Shown here: positions 45,489-54,779 of the stretch, one piece after another
How positions within the stretch are numbered: the first letter of the stretch is position 1
How the letters are laid out: each line of letters opens with the position of its first letter
NCBI RefSeq assembly: GCF_026239655.1
Contig: NZ_JAPIVO010000009.1
Span: 186,001-250,000, forward strand
Direction: 5' to 3'
Source of the DNA: Pedobacter sp. MR2016-24
GTDB taxonomy: Bacteria > Bacteroidota > Bacteroidia > Sphingobacteriales > Sphingobacteriaceae
DNA length: 64,000 nt
Notes under the pieces: model-generated
What the model was told of the DNA's origin: nothing
The model's input: the letters and a program-made list of their open reading frames with translations, nothing else
Databases searched by the model: none
Position numbers and translations under genes: made by a program

Positions 45489-45596
45489 TCATAATTGTTA
45501 CAAATAAGGCTGGTTTTTTTTAACATTTTCCACAACCTTTAGGAAGTAAGTTTATTATCGTAGTTTTACGTCCGAAAAAAACCTTAATCCTAAATA

Positions 45597-46982
45597 ATGA
45601 CTAAAAACAACAAGCTAACCTTTTTTATTTTCTTTGCATTGGTGCTCGGTGTTATTCTTGGGTATGTGCTGAATGTGAAATCATTTAATACCTATAATAC
45701 AAATATATTATCTGCAGATAACCAGGTTAAAAACATAGATTTCAAACTGAGTGCGATAAAAGATACTACAGTTAGCCAGTATGCCGTCTTAAAAATGGAT
45801 AAAAAGGCGGCACTTCAGTTAAGGAAGGAAAACGAGACGATACGGGAAAAGAAACTGGAACCATTAACCTTGTTGAGTGATATCTTTTTAAGACTGATCA
45901 AGATGATTGTGGCACCGCTTGTTTTTGCAACGCTGGTAGTTGGCGTAGCTAAGGTAGGAGATATTAAGGCCGTGGGCCGTATTGGTGGTAAAACGATGTT
46001 GTGGTTTGTAAGTGCTTCTTTATTGTCGCTCATACTCGGATTAATCCTGGTTAATATTTTCAAACCGGGTGAAGCAATGCACCTTCCTTTGCCAAGTAGT
46101 AATTCTGATACAGGAATACAAAAGGTAGCGCTGTCCATGAAAGATTTTATCTCTCATATTGTACCTAAAAGTATGGCAGAGGCAATGGCGACCAACGAAA
46201 TTTTACAGATTGTGGTCTTCTCGCTGTTCTTTGGGGTCGCGACTGCTGCTATAGGAGAAAAGGGCAAAATTATTATTGAATTCTTTGACGCCGTTGCGCA
46301 TGTTATTTTGAAGGTGACAGGTTATGTGATGAATTTCGCACCCTTTGCAGTTTTTGGTGCCATGGCTGCTATTGTGGCCAAACAGGGCTTAAGCGTACTG
46401 TCCACCTATGCCTTATTTATTGGAGAGTTTTACTCAGGTATGCTGATGTTATGGTTATTGCTGATAATGATCGGTTATATTATCCTGAAAGGCAGGGTAT
46501 TTAACCTGATGAACAGGATGAAAGAGCCTGTTCTTGTGGCCTTCAGTACTGCCAGCAGTGAAGCTGCCTATCCAAGAACTATGTTACAGCTGGAACGTTT
46601 TGGCTGTAAGGATAAAATTGTGAGTTTTGTACTGCCATTGGGATACTCTTTTAACCTTGATGGATCGATGTTATATATGACTTTTGCGTCGATGTTCATT
46701 GCTCAATCCTACGGCATCCATTTGTCTTTTCAGCAACAGGTAACCATGCTGCTGATATTAATGCTGACAAGTAAAGGAATAGCGGGTGTACCAAGGGCTT
46801 CTTTGGTTGTAATTGCCGGAACTATTGCCACCTTCAATATTCCTGAAGCGGGACTGGCCTTATTGATTGGAATCGATCCTTTACTGGATATGGGAAGATC
46901 AGCAACAAATGTGATAGGAAACAGTATTGCCACTGCAGTAGTGAGCAAGTGGGAGGGAGAGTTATCACCAGCCCAGGATTAA
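45597..46982 (+). CDS. Dicarboxylate/amino acid:cation symporter (DAACS family)
   Basis: Inner-membrane symporter of 461 residues. Helix 1 (LTFFIFFALVLGVILGYVLN) is followed by an extended loop of about 60 residues and the core: LIKMIVAPLVFATLVVG, the serine-rich hairpin loop FSTASSEAAYPRTM, the NLDGSMLYMTFASMFIAQ motif, and a helix-8 region with LDMGRSATNVIGNSIA. These mark the glutamate/aspartate/dicarboxylate transporter family. The AYP in the first hairpin and the large N-terminal loop resemble Bacteroidota members. A near -7 box TAGTTTTA lies at 45561-45568. Confidence 0.93.
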   Translation: MTKNNKLTFFIFFALVLGVILGYVLNVKSFNTYNTNILSADNQVKNIDFKLSAIKDTTVSQYAVLKMDKKAALQLRKENETIREKKLEPLTLLSDIFLRLIKMIVAPLVFATLVVGVAKVGDIKAVGRIGGKTMLWFVSASLLSLILGLILVNIFKPGEAMHLPLPSSNSDTGIQKVALSMKDFISHIVPKSMAEAMATNEILQIVVFSLFFGVATAAIGEKGKIIIEFFDAVAHVILKVTGYVMNFAPFAVFGAMAAIVAKQGLSVLSTYALFIGEFYSGMLMLWLLLIMIGYIILKGRVFNLMNRMKEPVLVAFSTASSEAAYPRTMLQLERFGCKDKIVSFVLPLGYSFNLDGSMLYMTFASMFIAQSYGIHLSFQQQVTMLLILMLTSKGIAGVPRASLVVIAGTIATFNIPEAGLALLIGIDPLLDMGRSATNVIGNSIATAVVSKWEGELSPAQD

Positions 46983-46993
46983 TTTAAATTTTT

Positions 46994-47503
46994 ATGAGTA
47001 CCAGAGCAAAAAAAATCTTTTTGATCATCACCATCGTTGTGCCTTTTCTGGCCTACTGTGTGATCTATTATAAACCAATGATCGCGAATGCACCATTCCG
47101 GTCTGATGAGTTTGTTTCCCTGCAGTTTAAATGGGGAGCAGGTAACGATCTTGTCAATTCTTACGACTCTTCTACGGGAGAATACCAGTACCTGAATGCT
47201 AAGGATTCTTTAGTCAGAAAAAGCGTGAAACTAAGGCACAATGATATCATATACCTGCATAATAAAGCGAATGAGCTGGGTTTATGGAATTTTCCTGACC
47301 TGATTGCGAATGAAGGGACGGACCTCAATAAATCCAAAGTACTGCGCTATGTGATCCGTTTTAATTACAAGCGTAAATCCAAGAACGTAGTATTTGTGAC
47401 GGACTATAATGATATCGCAAAACTAAGAGATGTAGCTACTCAGATGAAGACTTTGATAGAGCAAACCATCACAGATGCGGAAGAAAGATATAGCAGTAAA
47501 TAA
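46994..47503 (+). CDS. Hypothetical protein with one N-terminal membrane helix
   Basis: Protein of 169 residues, 11 bases after the symporter gene. One N-terminal hydrophobic segment (IFLIITIVVPFLAYCVIYY, about 8-26) acts as anchor or uncleaved signal; the rest is soluble and mixed alpha/beta, with no motif I recognise (for example YVIRFNYKRKSKNVVFVTDY). Probably cotranscribed with the transporter, but no functional link is shown. Confidence 0.7.
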   Translation: MSTRAKKIFLIITIVVPFLAYCVIYYKPMIANAPFRSDEFVSLQFKWGAGNDLVNSYDSSTGEYQYLNAKDSLVRKSVKLRHNDIIYLHNKANELGLWNFPDLIANEGTDLNKSKVLRYVIRFNYKRKSKNVVFVTDYNDIAKLRDVATQMKTLIEQTITDAEERYSSK

Positions 47504-47553
47504 GGATATTTATATGAATTTGTAAATCGCTATGATTTATAACAAATATATTC

Positions 47554-47561
47554 TATATTTG
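47554..47561 (+). promoter_or_regulatory. -7 promoter box for rplU-rpmA
   Basis: TATATTTG, full match to TAnnTTTG, 45 bases before the rplU ATG, in an AT-rich leader. Confidence 0.55.
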
Positions 47562-47606
47562 CACCTCGATAAAAATAGAACAATTTAAAATAATAATTAT
47601 TTAACA

Positions 47607-47918
47607 ATGTACGCAATAGTAAATATAGCAGGACAGCAATTCAAAGTTGCAAAAGACCAGCACCTTTTTGTACACCGTTTGCAAGGAGATGAAGGCGCTA
47701 GTATTGAATTTGACAATGTATTGTTGGTTGAAGACGGAGGTACAATCTCTGTGGGTGCTCCTGCATTAGCAGGTGCTGTCGTTTCAGCTAAAATCGTGTC
47801 TCATTTAAAAGGTGATAAAGTGATCGTTTTCAAAAAGAAACGTAGAAAAGGTTACAAAAAGAAAAATGGCCACCGCCAGTATTTCACTAAAATCCAGATC
47901 TCTGGTATCAGTTTATAA
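47607..47918 (+). CDS. rplU: 50S ribosomal protein L21
   Basis: Ribosomal protein of 103 residues. MYAIVNIAGQQFKVAKDQHL, the IEFDNVLLVEDGG strand and the C-terminal basic KKKRRKGYKKKNGHRQYFTK are standard. Length is normal. Paired with rpmA 62 bases downstream, the usual L21-L27 order. Confidence 0.98.
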   Translation: MYAIVNIAGQQFKVAKDQHLFVHRLQGDEGASIEFDNVLLVEDGGTISVGAPALAGAVVSAKIVSHLKGDKVIVFKKKRRKGYKKKNGHRQYFTKIQISGISL

Positions 47919-47980
47919 TTATTTTTTAAACATTTAGATAAACAGATTTTAACCTGTTTGTTCATAAAATATAAAACAAA

Positions 47981-48394
47981 ATGGCACATAAAAAAGGAGC
48001 CGGTAGTTCGAGAAACGGACGTGAGTCGCATAGCAAACGCTTAGGTATCAAAATATTTGGTGGTCAGAATGCAATTGCAGGAAACATCTTGGTACGTCAG
48101 CGTGGAACTAAACACCATCCGGATAAAGGTGTAGGTATTGGTAAAGACCATACTTTATTCGCTTTAGTTGATGGTACTGTAGTATTCAGAAAAAAACAAG
48201 ACAACAAATCTTATGTATCTGTTTTACCTGCAAGTGTAGTTAAAGAAGTTGTTGAAGAAGCTGCTCCTGCTGTTAAAGCAGAAAAAGCTGAAGCACCAGT
48301 TGCTGAAACAGCAGAGCCAGCTAAAAAAGCTCCTGCTAAGAAAGCTGCTAAAGCTGAACCAGCTGCAGAAACTGAAGCTGCTCCGGCAGAATAA
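47981..48394 (+). CDS. rpmA: 50S ribosomal protein L27 with Ala/Lys/Glu-rich C-terminal extension
   Basis: Ribosomal protein of 137 residues. The first 88 residues are ordinary L27 (MAHKKGAGSSRNGRESHSKR, FGGQNAIAGNILVRQRGT, GVGIGKDHTLFAL). L27 near the peptidyl-transferase centre is usually about 85 residues; here about 45 extra follow, built of VEEAAPAVKAEKAEAPVAE and AKKAPAKKAAKAEPAAE. The tail is predicted disordered. The reading frame runs without a break into a strong terminator, so this is not an assembly frameshift on the face of it. Confidence 0.97.
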   Translation: MAHKKGAGSSRNGRESHSKRLGIKIFGGQNAIAGNILVRQRGTKHHPDKGVGIGKDHTLFALVDGTVVFRKKQDNKSYVSVLPASVVKEVVEEAAPAVKAEKAEAPVAETAEPAKKAPAKKAAKAEPAAETEAAPAE

Positions 48395-48401
48395 TTTCAA
48401 A

Positions 48402-48450
48402 AGCATAAAAAAAGAGAGTATCTGTTATGGATACTCTCTTTTTTTATGCT
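48402..48450 (+). terminator. Strong terminator after rpmA
   Basis: A 21-base perfect stem (48402-48422 with 48430-48450), seven-base loop, with seven A and seven T in the arms. It could also stop the reverse XRE gene transcript. Confidence 0.9.
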
Positions 48451-48483
48451 TTATTTTTTCAAAACCTATACTTTCGTATAGTA

Positions 48484-48849
48484 CTATCCTATGGCTACGA
48501 TTGTTTTTTTGATGATCTGCATTTCACTTTCCAGCTCCCTGAGGGATTTTGCAAAGTTCTTGAGACTGATTTCTAAATCCTGAACCAAAACCGGAACATC
48601 GTTATCCCTGTTTTCTTCGTCTCCGGCGGTACTAGCGCCGTGCAGCAACCAGTCGTAACTTTTATTGTAATATCTGGATAGGGTATGCAAGGTACTGAAG
48701 GTTGGATACTGATTGCCCAACTCTATCTGTGAATAGTTGCTCCTTGACAATTGTAGCAGATCGGCAACGAAGGATTGTGAATGTAATTTTTCTTTTCTCA
48801 GCGATTTGATCCGCTCACCTAAATTTTTTTTTGAGAGTATTTCTTGCAT
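48484..48849 (-). CDS. XRE-family HTH regulator
   Basis: DNA-binding protein of 121 residues from the ATG at 48849; a longer frame to 48921 lacks family-like sequence. HTH at about 10-70 (GERIKSLRKEKLHSQSFVAD, then SRSNYSQIELGNQYP). The linker YDWLLHGAS is typical of phage-repressor-like regulators in Bacteroidota, and residues 85-121 form a probable coiled coil (LVQDLEISLKNFAKSLRELE). It follows a noncoding region with repeats that may hold its operator. Confidence 0.82.
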   Translation of the reverse strand: MQEILSKKNLGERIKSLRKEKLHSQSFVADLLQLSRSNYSQIELGNQYPTFSTLHTLSRYYNKSYDWLLHGASTAGDEENRDNDVPVLVQDLEISLKNFAKSLRELESEMQIIKKTIVAIG

Positions 48850-49245
48850 GAAGTTGTGGTTTTTGTTGATCGCTAAATTATTCTGATTATACAATAGCGC
48901 AATTATTGATCCAAAACACAAGGTTTTATTCCACTTTCCTATGATACCTGCTTTTGTGACTCATTTAAATGGATCACATGGACATGCGCAATCAATCATA
49001 ACGCTAGTAATAGTGTCACTCGTTAAATGAACAGGGCATACAGGTATCTGTGGACAGCAGGATATCGGCTGTCCGGATTTTAAGTATTTTTCAGGTTAAA
49101 AAATACGGTTCAGCAACCTCAGGTTAAAATTGGGTAATTGTTGCGTGAAATGTGCGTATCTGGGGTTGGATTGAGGAATTACTTTCTCATTTTGGAGAAT
49201 AGTATAGTAACCTGTTCTGAAATGAGAGTATAAACAGAGCGCATA
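48850..49245. other. Noncoding region upstream of the XRE gene
   Basis: About 395 bases, no ORF of note. It contains a palindrome CATTTAAATG (48962-48971), a similar half-site arrangement repeated near 49014-49030 (TGTCACTCGTTAAATGA against TGTGACTCATTTAAATG), and a hairpin GGACAGC/GCTGTCC at 49052-49074. No RNA gene is recognised. Confidence 0.5.
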
Positions 49246-49263
49246 TTAATGCTCTCTGTTTAT
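49230..49263 (-). terminator. Hairpin at the end of the polyprenyl synthetase gene
   Basis: ATAAACAGAG (49230-49239) pairs with CTCTGTTTAT (49254-49263), with further inner pairing. It includes the gene's stop codon. Only a weak T tract follows. Confidence 0.45.
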
Positions 49264-50214
49264 CAATGATTTTGCCAGATGTATCAGCTCTGCTTTTTTT
49301 GTTTCCGCAATACTCACCTGAGTTAATGAACTGAACGCAGTATCAAGACTGTGCTTCATCTCATCCATTGCAAGCTCTCTGATGAAGTATTTGTTATACA
49401 AGGAAGTGATCACCCCGATTTTTGATTGAAGGTCAGTATTCGTCTCCTGTAACTGTATCTTCAGCTGATCTTCAGTATTAGCCAGTTCTTTCAGTTTTAA
49501 TAACAAGAATGTTTGTTTGTTAGAGATGATATCTCCACCTACCTGCTTACCAAACTTAGCAGGATCTCCATATACATCAAGTATATCATCCTGCAACTGG
49601 AAAGCCAGGCCAAAGTTTTCGCCGAAATTATACAACAGTTCTGCATTTTGATCCGAAGCACCCGCTACAATAGCACCGAGTTTCATCGCGCCACCTACAA
49701 GAACCGCTGTTTTTAAACGAATCATATTGATATATTCAGGAATGGAAACATCACTTCGCTGCTCAAACTCCATGTCTAACTGCTGACCTTCGCAAACTCC
49801 CTGGGCGGTTGTATTGAAGCAATTTAGTGCGGCTTTTAATACGCTACTATCAAGGTTGGTGAGATGTTTATTGGCCTCTACCATCATCACATCACCACTC
49901 AGTATCGCATTATTTACTCCCCATTTGATATGTACGGTATCCTGACCTCTTCTCAGGGGTGCATTGTCCATAATATCATCGTGGATCAGCGTGAAATTAT
50001 GGAAGGTTTCTATCGCCAGCGCTGCCTCTATTGCATCTGCCGCATCTTTGTCAAAAAGCTCTGAGGAAAGTAATACTAAAATTGGTCTGATCCTTTTGCC
50101 ACCCAGGCGCATAATGTAACGCAGGGGTTCGTATAATTTAGCGGGGTGTGCCGGGTATTCTACTTTATTGATTGCCGTTTCCAGCAATTGCTGTAATTCA
50201 AAAATAGTATGCAT
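49246..50214 (-). CDS. Polyprenyl (isoprenyl) diphosphate synthase
   Basis: All-trans prenyltransferase of 322 residues that condenses isopentenyl diphosphate with allylic diphosphates. The first aspartate-rich motif is D79-D80-x-x-D83 in LIHDDIMDNAPLRRG and the second LQDDILDVYGD, with the substrate-binding GGKRIRP at 38-44. Such enzymes make the C20-C40 chains of menaquinone or carotenoid precursors; product length is not certain by eye. It shares one base with the next upstream gene on the same strand. Confidence 0.93.
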   Translation of the reverse strand: MHTIFELQQLLETAINKVEYPAHPAKLYEPLRYIMRLGGKRIRPILVLLSSELFDKDAADAIEAALAIETFHNFTLIHDDIMDNAPLRRGQDTVHIKWGVNNAILSGDVMMVEANKHLTNLDSSVLKAALNCFNTTAQGVCEGQQLDMEFEQRSDVSIPEYINMIRLKTAVLVGGAMKLGAIVAGASDQNAELLYNFGENFGLAFQLQDDILDVYGDPAKFGKQVGGDIISNKQTFLLLKLKELANTEDQLKIQLQETNTDLQSKIGVITSLYNKYFIRELAMDEMKHSLDTAFSSLTQVSIAETKKAELIHLAKSLINREH

Positions 50215-51380
50215 TATTTTTTTACTTGGGGTGTTTTTTCTAAGATTTCAATAGCAGACTGTTCTTTTTCAGTCCTTTTAACGCCTTGGTTATTCTTCCA
50301 GAAGGTTTCATTGTAGGTCATCGCTTTGGTGAGCTGAGAATCATTAACGTTTATTTTTACAGGATTAAGCTCACTCTTATGGATGTTATCTTCGTCCATC
50401 AGGTAAAGTATAGAAGAAAAGGCAGATCGCTGTATACCCATGCCCAGCACTTTTAACTTATTGATTGCATTAAAACTGGCATAATCCAGTATACTGTTTC
50501 CTGCATTATCTGTTTTATATTGAGCAGAAAAAATGATTTCTTCGATTTTCACACTCACTGGTCCTCCCCCGGTGAATTTCATGTCATTGAATGTACCTTC
50601 AATTTTCACGACAGTATTGGTTACAGTATTTACATAATAATAACCTTCAAAATTTAACTTCTTCAAACCGGCTTTTGGCTTACAAAAGATTTTTGCAATT
50701 TCCTGCCCATTCTGCTGATAGGTGCCGGATAGTTTGAAATTATATACCGAATCTACCTTTTTTGTCAGTGGTTTGATGTTCATGTTATTAGGTAAATAGC
50801 CCGAAATAAGAAAAAGAAAATAGCTGAGATTATCGTATGATATTCCTCTTGAACCGGCAAGATGTCTGGCTTCGGTTGGATGCCAGGCCGTTAAGGAAAA
50901 GGCCTTCCATTCTGCATCGAAAAAGATCTCGTTGAGATAGGTTGGTTTATCCGAACTATAGGCGATTTGTCTTAAAAAAGCCTTTCTGTAGAAGGACTGA
51001 TTAATATGCTCACGCGCCTGATCACTTACCTCCTGCATAATGGTAATGGCGGGATTACCTACTGCTACCTCTTTGAGCGTCATTACTTGGGGTGCCATTG
51101 AGATTTTCAAAAGCTGATCCGGATTACTGACCTGCAGACTAATGCCGATGTAGTTTAAATGTGAAACAGTAATGTTTACAGGTGAAGTGCTTACTGATAG
51201 CTCAAATTCCCCGTTTTCATTAGATAACGCACGCTTAGCATCCTTAACCTGCACGGTTGCAAAGGCAATGGGCATGCCCGTGTTTTGTTCTGTTATTCTC
51301 CCATGTAGTTTTTGCTGGGCTTTAGCAAGAGAAAAGGTGATCAGCAGGAAAAGAAAGGTCAGCGCGACAGGTTTATACAT
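50214..51380 (-). CDS. Exported protein with carboxypeptidase-like regulatory domain
   Basis: Exported protein of 388 residues with signal peptide ending near AKAQQ (residue 22). Residues about 25-105 form a CarboxypepD_reg-like (CNA-B type) beta domain: LHGRITEQNTGMPIAFATVQ then NENGEFELSVS. The remainder resembles DUF5686-like outer-membrane-associated chains that lack the barrel, ending in basic and charged residues. It lies in an operon between RNase R and polyprenyl synthetase with a one-base overlap to the latter. Function unknown. Confidence 0.75.
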   Translation of the reverse strand: MYKPVALTFLFLLITFSLAKAQQKLHGRITEQNTGMPIAFATVQVKDAKRALSNENGEFELSVSTSPVNITVSHLNYIGISLQVSNPDQLLKISMAPQVMTLKEVAVGNPAITIMQEVSDQAREHINQSFYRKAFLRQIAYSSDKPTYLNEIFFDAEWKAFSLTAWHPTEARHLAGSRGISYDNLSYFLFLISGYLPNNMNIKPLTKKVDSVYNFKLSGTYQQNGQEIAKIFCKPKAGLKKLNFEGYYYVNTVTNTVVKIEGTFNDMKFTGGGPVSVKIEEIIFSAQYKTDNAGNSILDYASFNAINKLKVLGMGIQRSAFSSILYLMDEDNIHKSELNPVKINVNDSQLTKAMTYNETFWKNNQGVKRTEKEQSAIEILEKTPQVKK

Positions 51381-51387
51381 ATGCTTG

Positions 51388-53520
51388 CTATTCCTGGACT
51401 AATGAAAAATCAATTTGTCGTTTAGACAGGTCTACCCGCTTCACTTTTACTTTCACTTCATCTCCTAATTGATATTTCTTCTTCTTGCGTTGTCCCACAA
51501 TGCAGTAATTTTTTTCATCCAGGACGTAAAAATCATCTGTAATATCTTTTAAGCGAATCATACCTTCGCATTTATTCTCAATGAGTTCCACATACATTCC
51601 CCATTCGGTTACGCCGGAAATGATACCCATGAAAAGACTGCCCACATTTTCTTCGAGGTATTCCACTTGTTTGTATTTAATGGATGCCCGTTCCGCATCA
51701 GCAGCGCGTTTTTCCATTGCTGATGAGTGAGAAGCAGCTGTTTCATATTCTTCTGCATTGGCTGAGCGTTCTCCGTTGAGATAGGCTGCCAGCAGTCTGT
51801 GCACCATCACATCGGGATAACGTCTGATAGGGGAGGTGAAATGCGTATAATGATCAAACGCAAGTCCGTAATGACTTGTTTTTTTAGTGGTATATACTGC
51901 TTTGGCCATAGACCTGATGGCTAGCTGTGTCAACACATTCTGTTCCTTTTTACCTTCCACATCTTCCATCAGGAAGTTCAGGGACTTTGCAATATCCTTG
52001 TCCGTCTTGGTGTTGATTTTATAACCAAAACGCGCAGCGAAGAGTGCAAAATTACCCAGGTTTTCCAGATTGGGAGAATCATGGGAACGGTATACAAAAG
52101 TATATTTCGCTTTTCCTTTACCTTTTTTAGCAATGAACTCAGCTACTTTTTTATTAGCCAATAACATAAAGTCCTCGATGAGCTTATGAGCATCTTTACG
52201 CTCTTTCACGTAAACGCCAACGGGCTTGCCTTTCTCGTCCAGTTTAAACTTAACTTCAGTACTTTCAAAACTGATCGCTCCGTTTTTAAACTTCTGATCT
52301 CTTAAAATATAAGCCAGTTCATTTAATTTAAGCAGCTCCTCCGCATAGTCGCCCTCTTTATTTTCGAGTACTTCCTGGGCTTCTTCATAACTGAATCTTC
52401 TGTTGGAATGTATTGCTGTTCTGCCAAACCATTCAGTAATGATATTTGCTTTGTCATCCAGTTCAAATACTGCTGCAAAACATAGTTTGTCTTCATCAGG
52501 ACGAAGTGAGCATACACCATTGCTTAAGCGTTCGGGCAGCATGGGAATTACCCTGTCTACCAGGTAAACTGAGGTAGCCCTGGAATAGGCTTCTTTATCA
52601 AGATAAGTTTTCGGCTGTACATAATGAGATACGTCGGCAATGTGTACGCCGATTTCATAATTTCCGTTAGGTAATTTTTTGAAAGAGATCGCATCATCAA
52701 AGTCTTTTGCATCTGCAGGATCTATGGTGAAGGTCACCGTATCGCGGAAGTCTTTCCTGTCTTTTAAATCGGCCTCAGTGATTTCTTCAGAAATTGCATC
52801 TGCTTCTTTCTCTACTTCGGAAGGGAAGCTTAAAGGAAAACCATACTGTGCCAGTATTGCATTCATCTCCGTATTGTTTTCCCCCTGGGTGCCTAATATA
52901 TTGATGATTTTACCAATCGGATTTTTCGCTCCCTCCGGCCAGTCAGTAATAGATACCTGTACCTTCTGTCCATTTTTTGCCCCCATCAGATCGGTTAACG
53001 GCACGAAAATATCGTGCAGCATTTTTTTATCATCAATGCTTACAAAAGCAAAACGCTCTGAGATTTTAATAACGCCGATGAAGTCTGTTTTGAGTCGCTG
53101 GATAATCTCTACCACTTCACCTTCATTTTTTCTGCCGCTTTTTTTAGCGTAGATATATACTTTTACCTTATCTCCGTGCAGGGCATTGTGTAACTTCCGG
53201 GCGGAAACGAAAACATCTTTTTCGAATTCGTCATCGGGAATGATAAATGCAGCTCCATCTGCTGTCATGTCCACCTTCCCTGTAATAAAGGTTTTTAAAT
53301 CTTTCAATTTAAATTTACCTTTTTCGGGTTCAGCGAATATGCCTTTGTGTGCCTGCTCTTTCAGGACTTCAAGAATGGTTTCGCGCGATTCATTATCTGT
53401 AATATTCAATTTGGCTGAAACCTGTTTATAGTTCAGGGCTTCATTATTGTTTTTTTCTAGAACATCGCTAATTAACTGTGTTAAAACAAGTTTTATCTGG
53501 GATGATTTCTTTTTTGCCAT
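51388..53520 (-). CDS. rnr: Ribonuclease R
   Basis: 3'-to-5' exoribonuclease of 710 residues that degrades structured RNA. Order of domains: an N-terminal winged-helix segment, two cold-shock domains (about 65-210), the RNB domain with the catalytic aspartates in TIDPADAKDFDDAISF and ADVSHYV, YxxxRFS-like SNRRFSYEEA, and a C-terminal S1 domain (GIISGVTEWGMYVELIEN). Length is normal. First gene of a three-gene reverse operon and divergent from the MscS gene. Confidence 0.96.
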   Translation of the reverse strand: MAKKKSSQIKLVLTQLISDVLEKNNNEALNYKQVSAKLNITDNESRETILEVLKEQAHKGIFAEPEKGKFKLKDLKTFITGKVDMTADGAAFIIPDDEFEKDVFVSARKLHNALHGDKVKVYIYAKKSGRKNEGEVVEIIQRLKTDFIGVIKISERFAFVSIDDKKMLHDIFVPLTDLMGAKNGQKVQVSITDWPEGAKNPIGKIINILGTQGENNTEMNAILAQYGFPLSFPSEVEKEADAISEEITEADLKDRKDFRDTVTFTIDPADAKDFDDAISFKKLPNGNYEIGVHIADVSHYVQPKTYLDKEAYSRATSVYLVDRVIPMLPERLSNGVCSLRPDEDKLCFAAVFELDDKANIITEWFGRTAIHSNRRFSYEEAQEVLENKEGDYAEELLKLNELAYILRDQKFKNGAISFESTEVKFKLDEKGKPVGVYVKERKDAHKLIEDFMLLANKKVAEFIAKKGKGKAKYTFVYRSHDSPNLENLGNFALFAARFGYKINTKTDKDIAKSLNFLMEDVEGKKEQNVLTQLAIRSMAKAVYTTKKTSHYGLAFDHYTHFTSPIRRYPDVMVHRLLAAYLNGERSANAEEYETAASHSSAMEKRAADAERASIKYKQVEYLEENVGSLFMGIISGVTEWGMYVELIENKCEGMIRLKDITDDFYVLDEKNYCIVGQRKKKKYQLGDEVKVKVKRVDLSKRQIDFSLVQE

Positions 53521-53632
53521 AGTGTATTTGTCAATATTCCGAAGGTAACACTTTGAAATGATTTCCTGCCTCTTTGTCGGCTATAAAAACCATAAAATCG
53601 TCTCTGCAGGTTAGATTTCACAGGTATAATGA

Positions 53633-53640
53633 TAACTTTG
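53633..53640 (+). promoter_or_regulatory. -7 promoter box for the MscS gene
   Basis: TAACTTTG, full match to TAnnTTTG, 30 bases before the ATG. Confidence 0.45.
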
Positions 53641-53670
53641 TGAGACATTTACTAATCGGATAAATTTCAA

Positions 53671-54549
53671 ATGTTAATAGTGGAGGAGAAAAGCAGACGT
53701 ACAAGGAGTGAGTTTCTGACCATAGGAATCAAGATGGTTATATTTGCGTTGCTGGTGTATTTTGATGTCAACCAGCCGCAGGCTTACCTGCATTATCCAT
53801 TGATTGAAAGGACAGCAAGCGGACTAATGGTATTTCTTGGGCCAAGTACTGCGATCTCTTTTATCCGTCTGATAATTATCTACTGGTACATCAAGAAACA
53901 CAGGTTCAAAGCTAATATCAAGGACAATTTTATATTGGGTATCAACAGGATTGTGTCGATTTTGAATACGGTCTTTGTCATCATCGCGCTGATGGTGTTT
54001 TTTGGTAAAAATCCTAAAGAGTTTATCACGGGAATGTCTATCGTTGCGGCGGCTATTGCTGTTACTTTTAAAGATTATATTACCAATATGATCAACGGAC
54101 TGATCATTATGTTTTCGGACCGTTTATCTCTTGGAGACCATATTAAAGTGCAGGATACGGAGGGTAAGATTTTAGATATTACGCTGATTAACATGATTTT
54201 GCAGAATGAGGATAACGACATGGTAATTATTCCTAATTCCGTGGTTTTCAGTTCGGTTATTATTAACCAGTCGAAACAGAACATCAAGAAACTGAGTATA
54301 GAGTTTGAGCTGTCACTTCAATTTGGCTATACGCCGGAATATCTGGAGACCTACCTGAATGAAGTGGTAGCAGGGTATACGGAGAATATTGTTGCCAGGG
54401 GACTAACGATCAAGACGCTTTCTATTACGAAGGATGTGGCCAAGTTTAAGGTGCAGGTATTGCTGAATCATTATGATAAGTTGAAGGAGAGAGAGATCAG
54501 GAGAGCTTTGAATACGGCAATCATGAGTTTGGGGGTGTCTTCTAAATAA
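53671..54549 (+). CDS. MscS-type mechanosensitive channel
   Basis: Membrane channel protein of 292 residues. Three probable helices (about 18-36, 50-75 and 92-120) are followed by the pore and beta-domain segment ITGMSIVAAAIAVTFKDYIT then NMINGLIIMFSDRLSLGDHI, the MscS signature. The cytoplasmic part ends at a beta-rich vestibule. It lets ions out under hypo-osmotic shock; small size places it near the short MscS/YnaI group. Single-gene unit by position. Confidence 0.92.
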   Translation: MLIVEEKSRRTRSEFLTIGIKMVIFALLVYFDVNQPQAYLHYPLIERTASGLMVFLGPSTAISFIRLIIIYWYIKKHRFKANIKDNFILGINRIVSILNTVFVIIALMVFFGKNPKEFITGMSIVAAAIAVTFKDYITNMINGLIIMFSDRLSLGDHIKVQDTEGKILDITLINMILQNEDNDMVIIPNSVVFSSVIINQSKQNIKKLSIEFELSLQFGYTPEYLETYLNEVVAGYTENIVARGLTIKTLSITKDVAKFKVQVLLNHYDKLKEREIRRALNTAIMSLGVSSK

Positions 54550-54779
54550 AACTACATACTCCTTTTGGCTGCCAATCTTTGGTGAAGAACAAAACATTGG
54601 AGGCCTTCAAGGAGCATATTGTTTTATTTCTACGAAAGGGGCTTGACCAGGGGCAGGGAGCATAAAAGGTATCGAGCATTAACGAGATAGAAAGCTGACC
54701 AATATCAGATAGCACCTGGTTAGTATGGATTACAACATCAGGTTGAATGGAATTGTAGTCAGAAGGTTAATACGGATAA

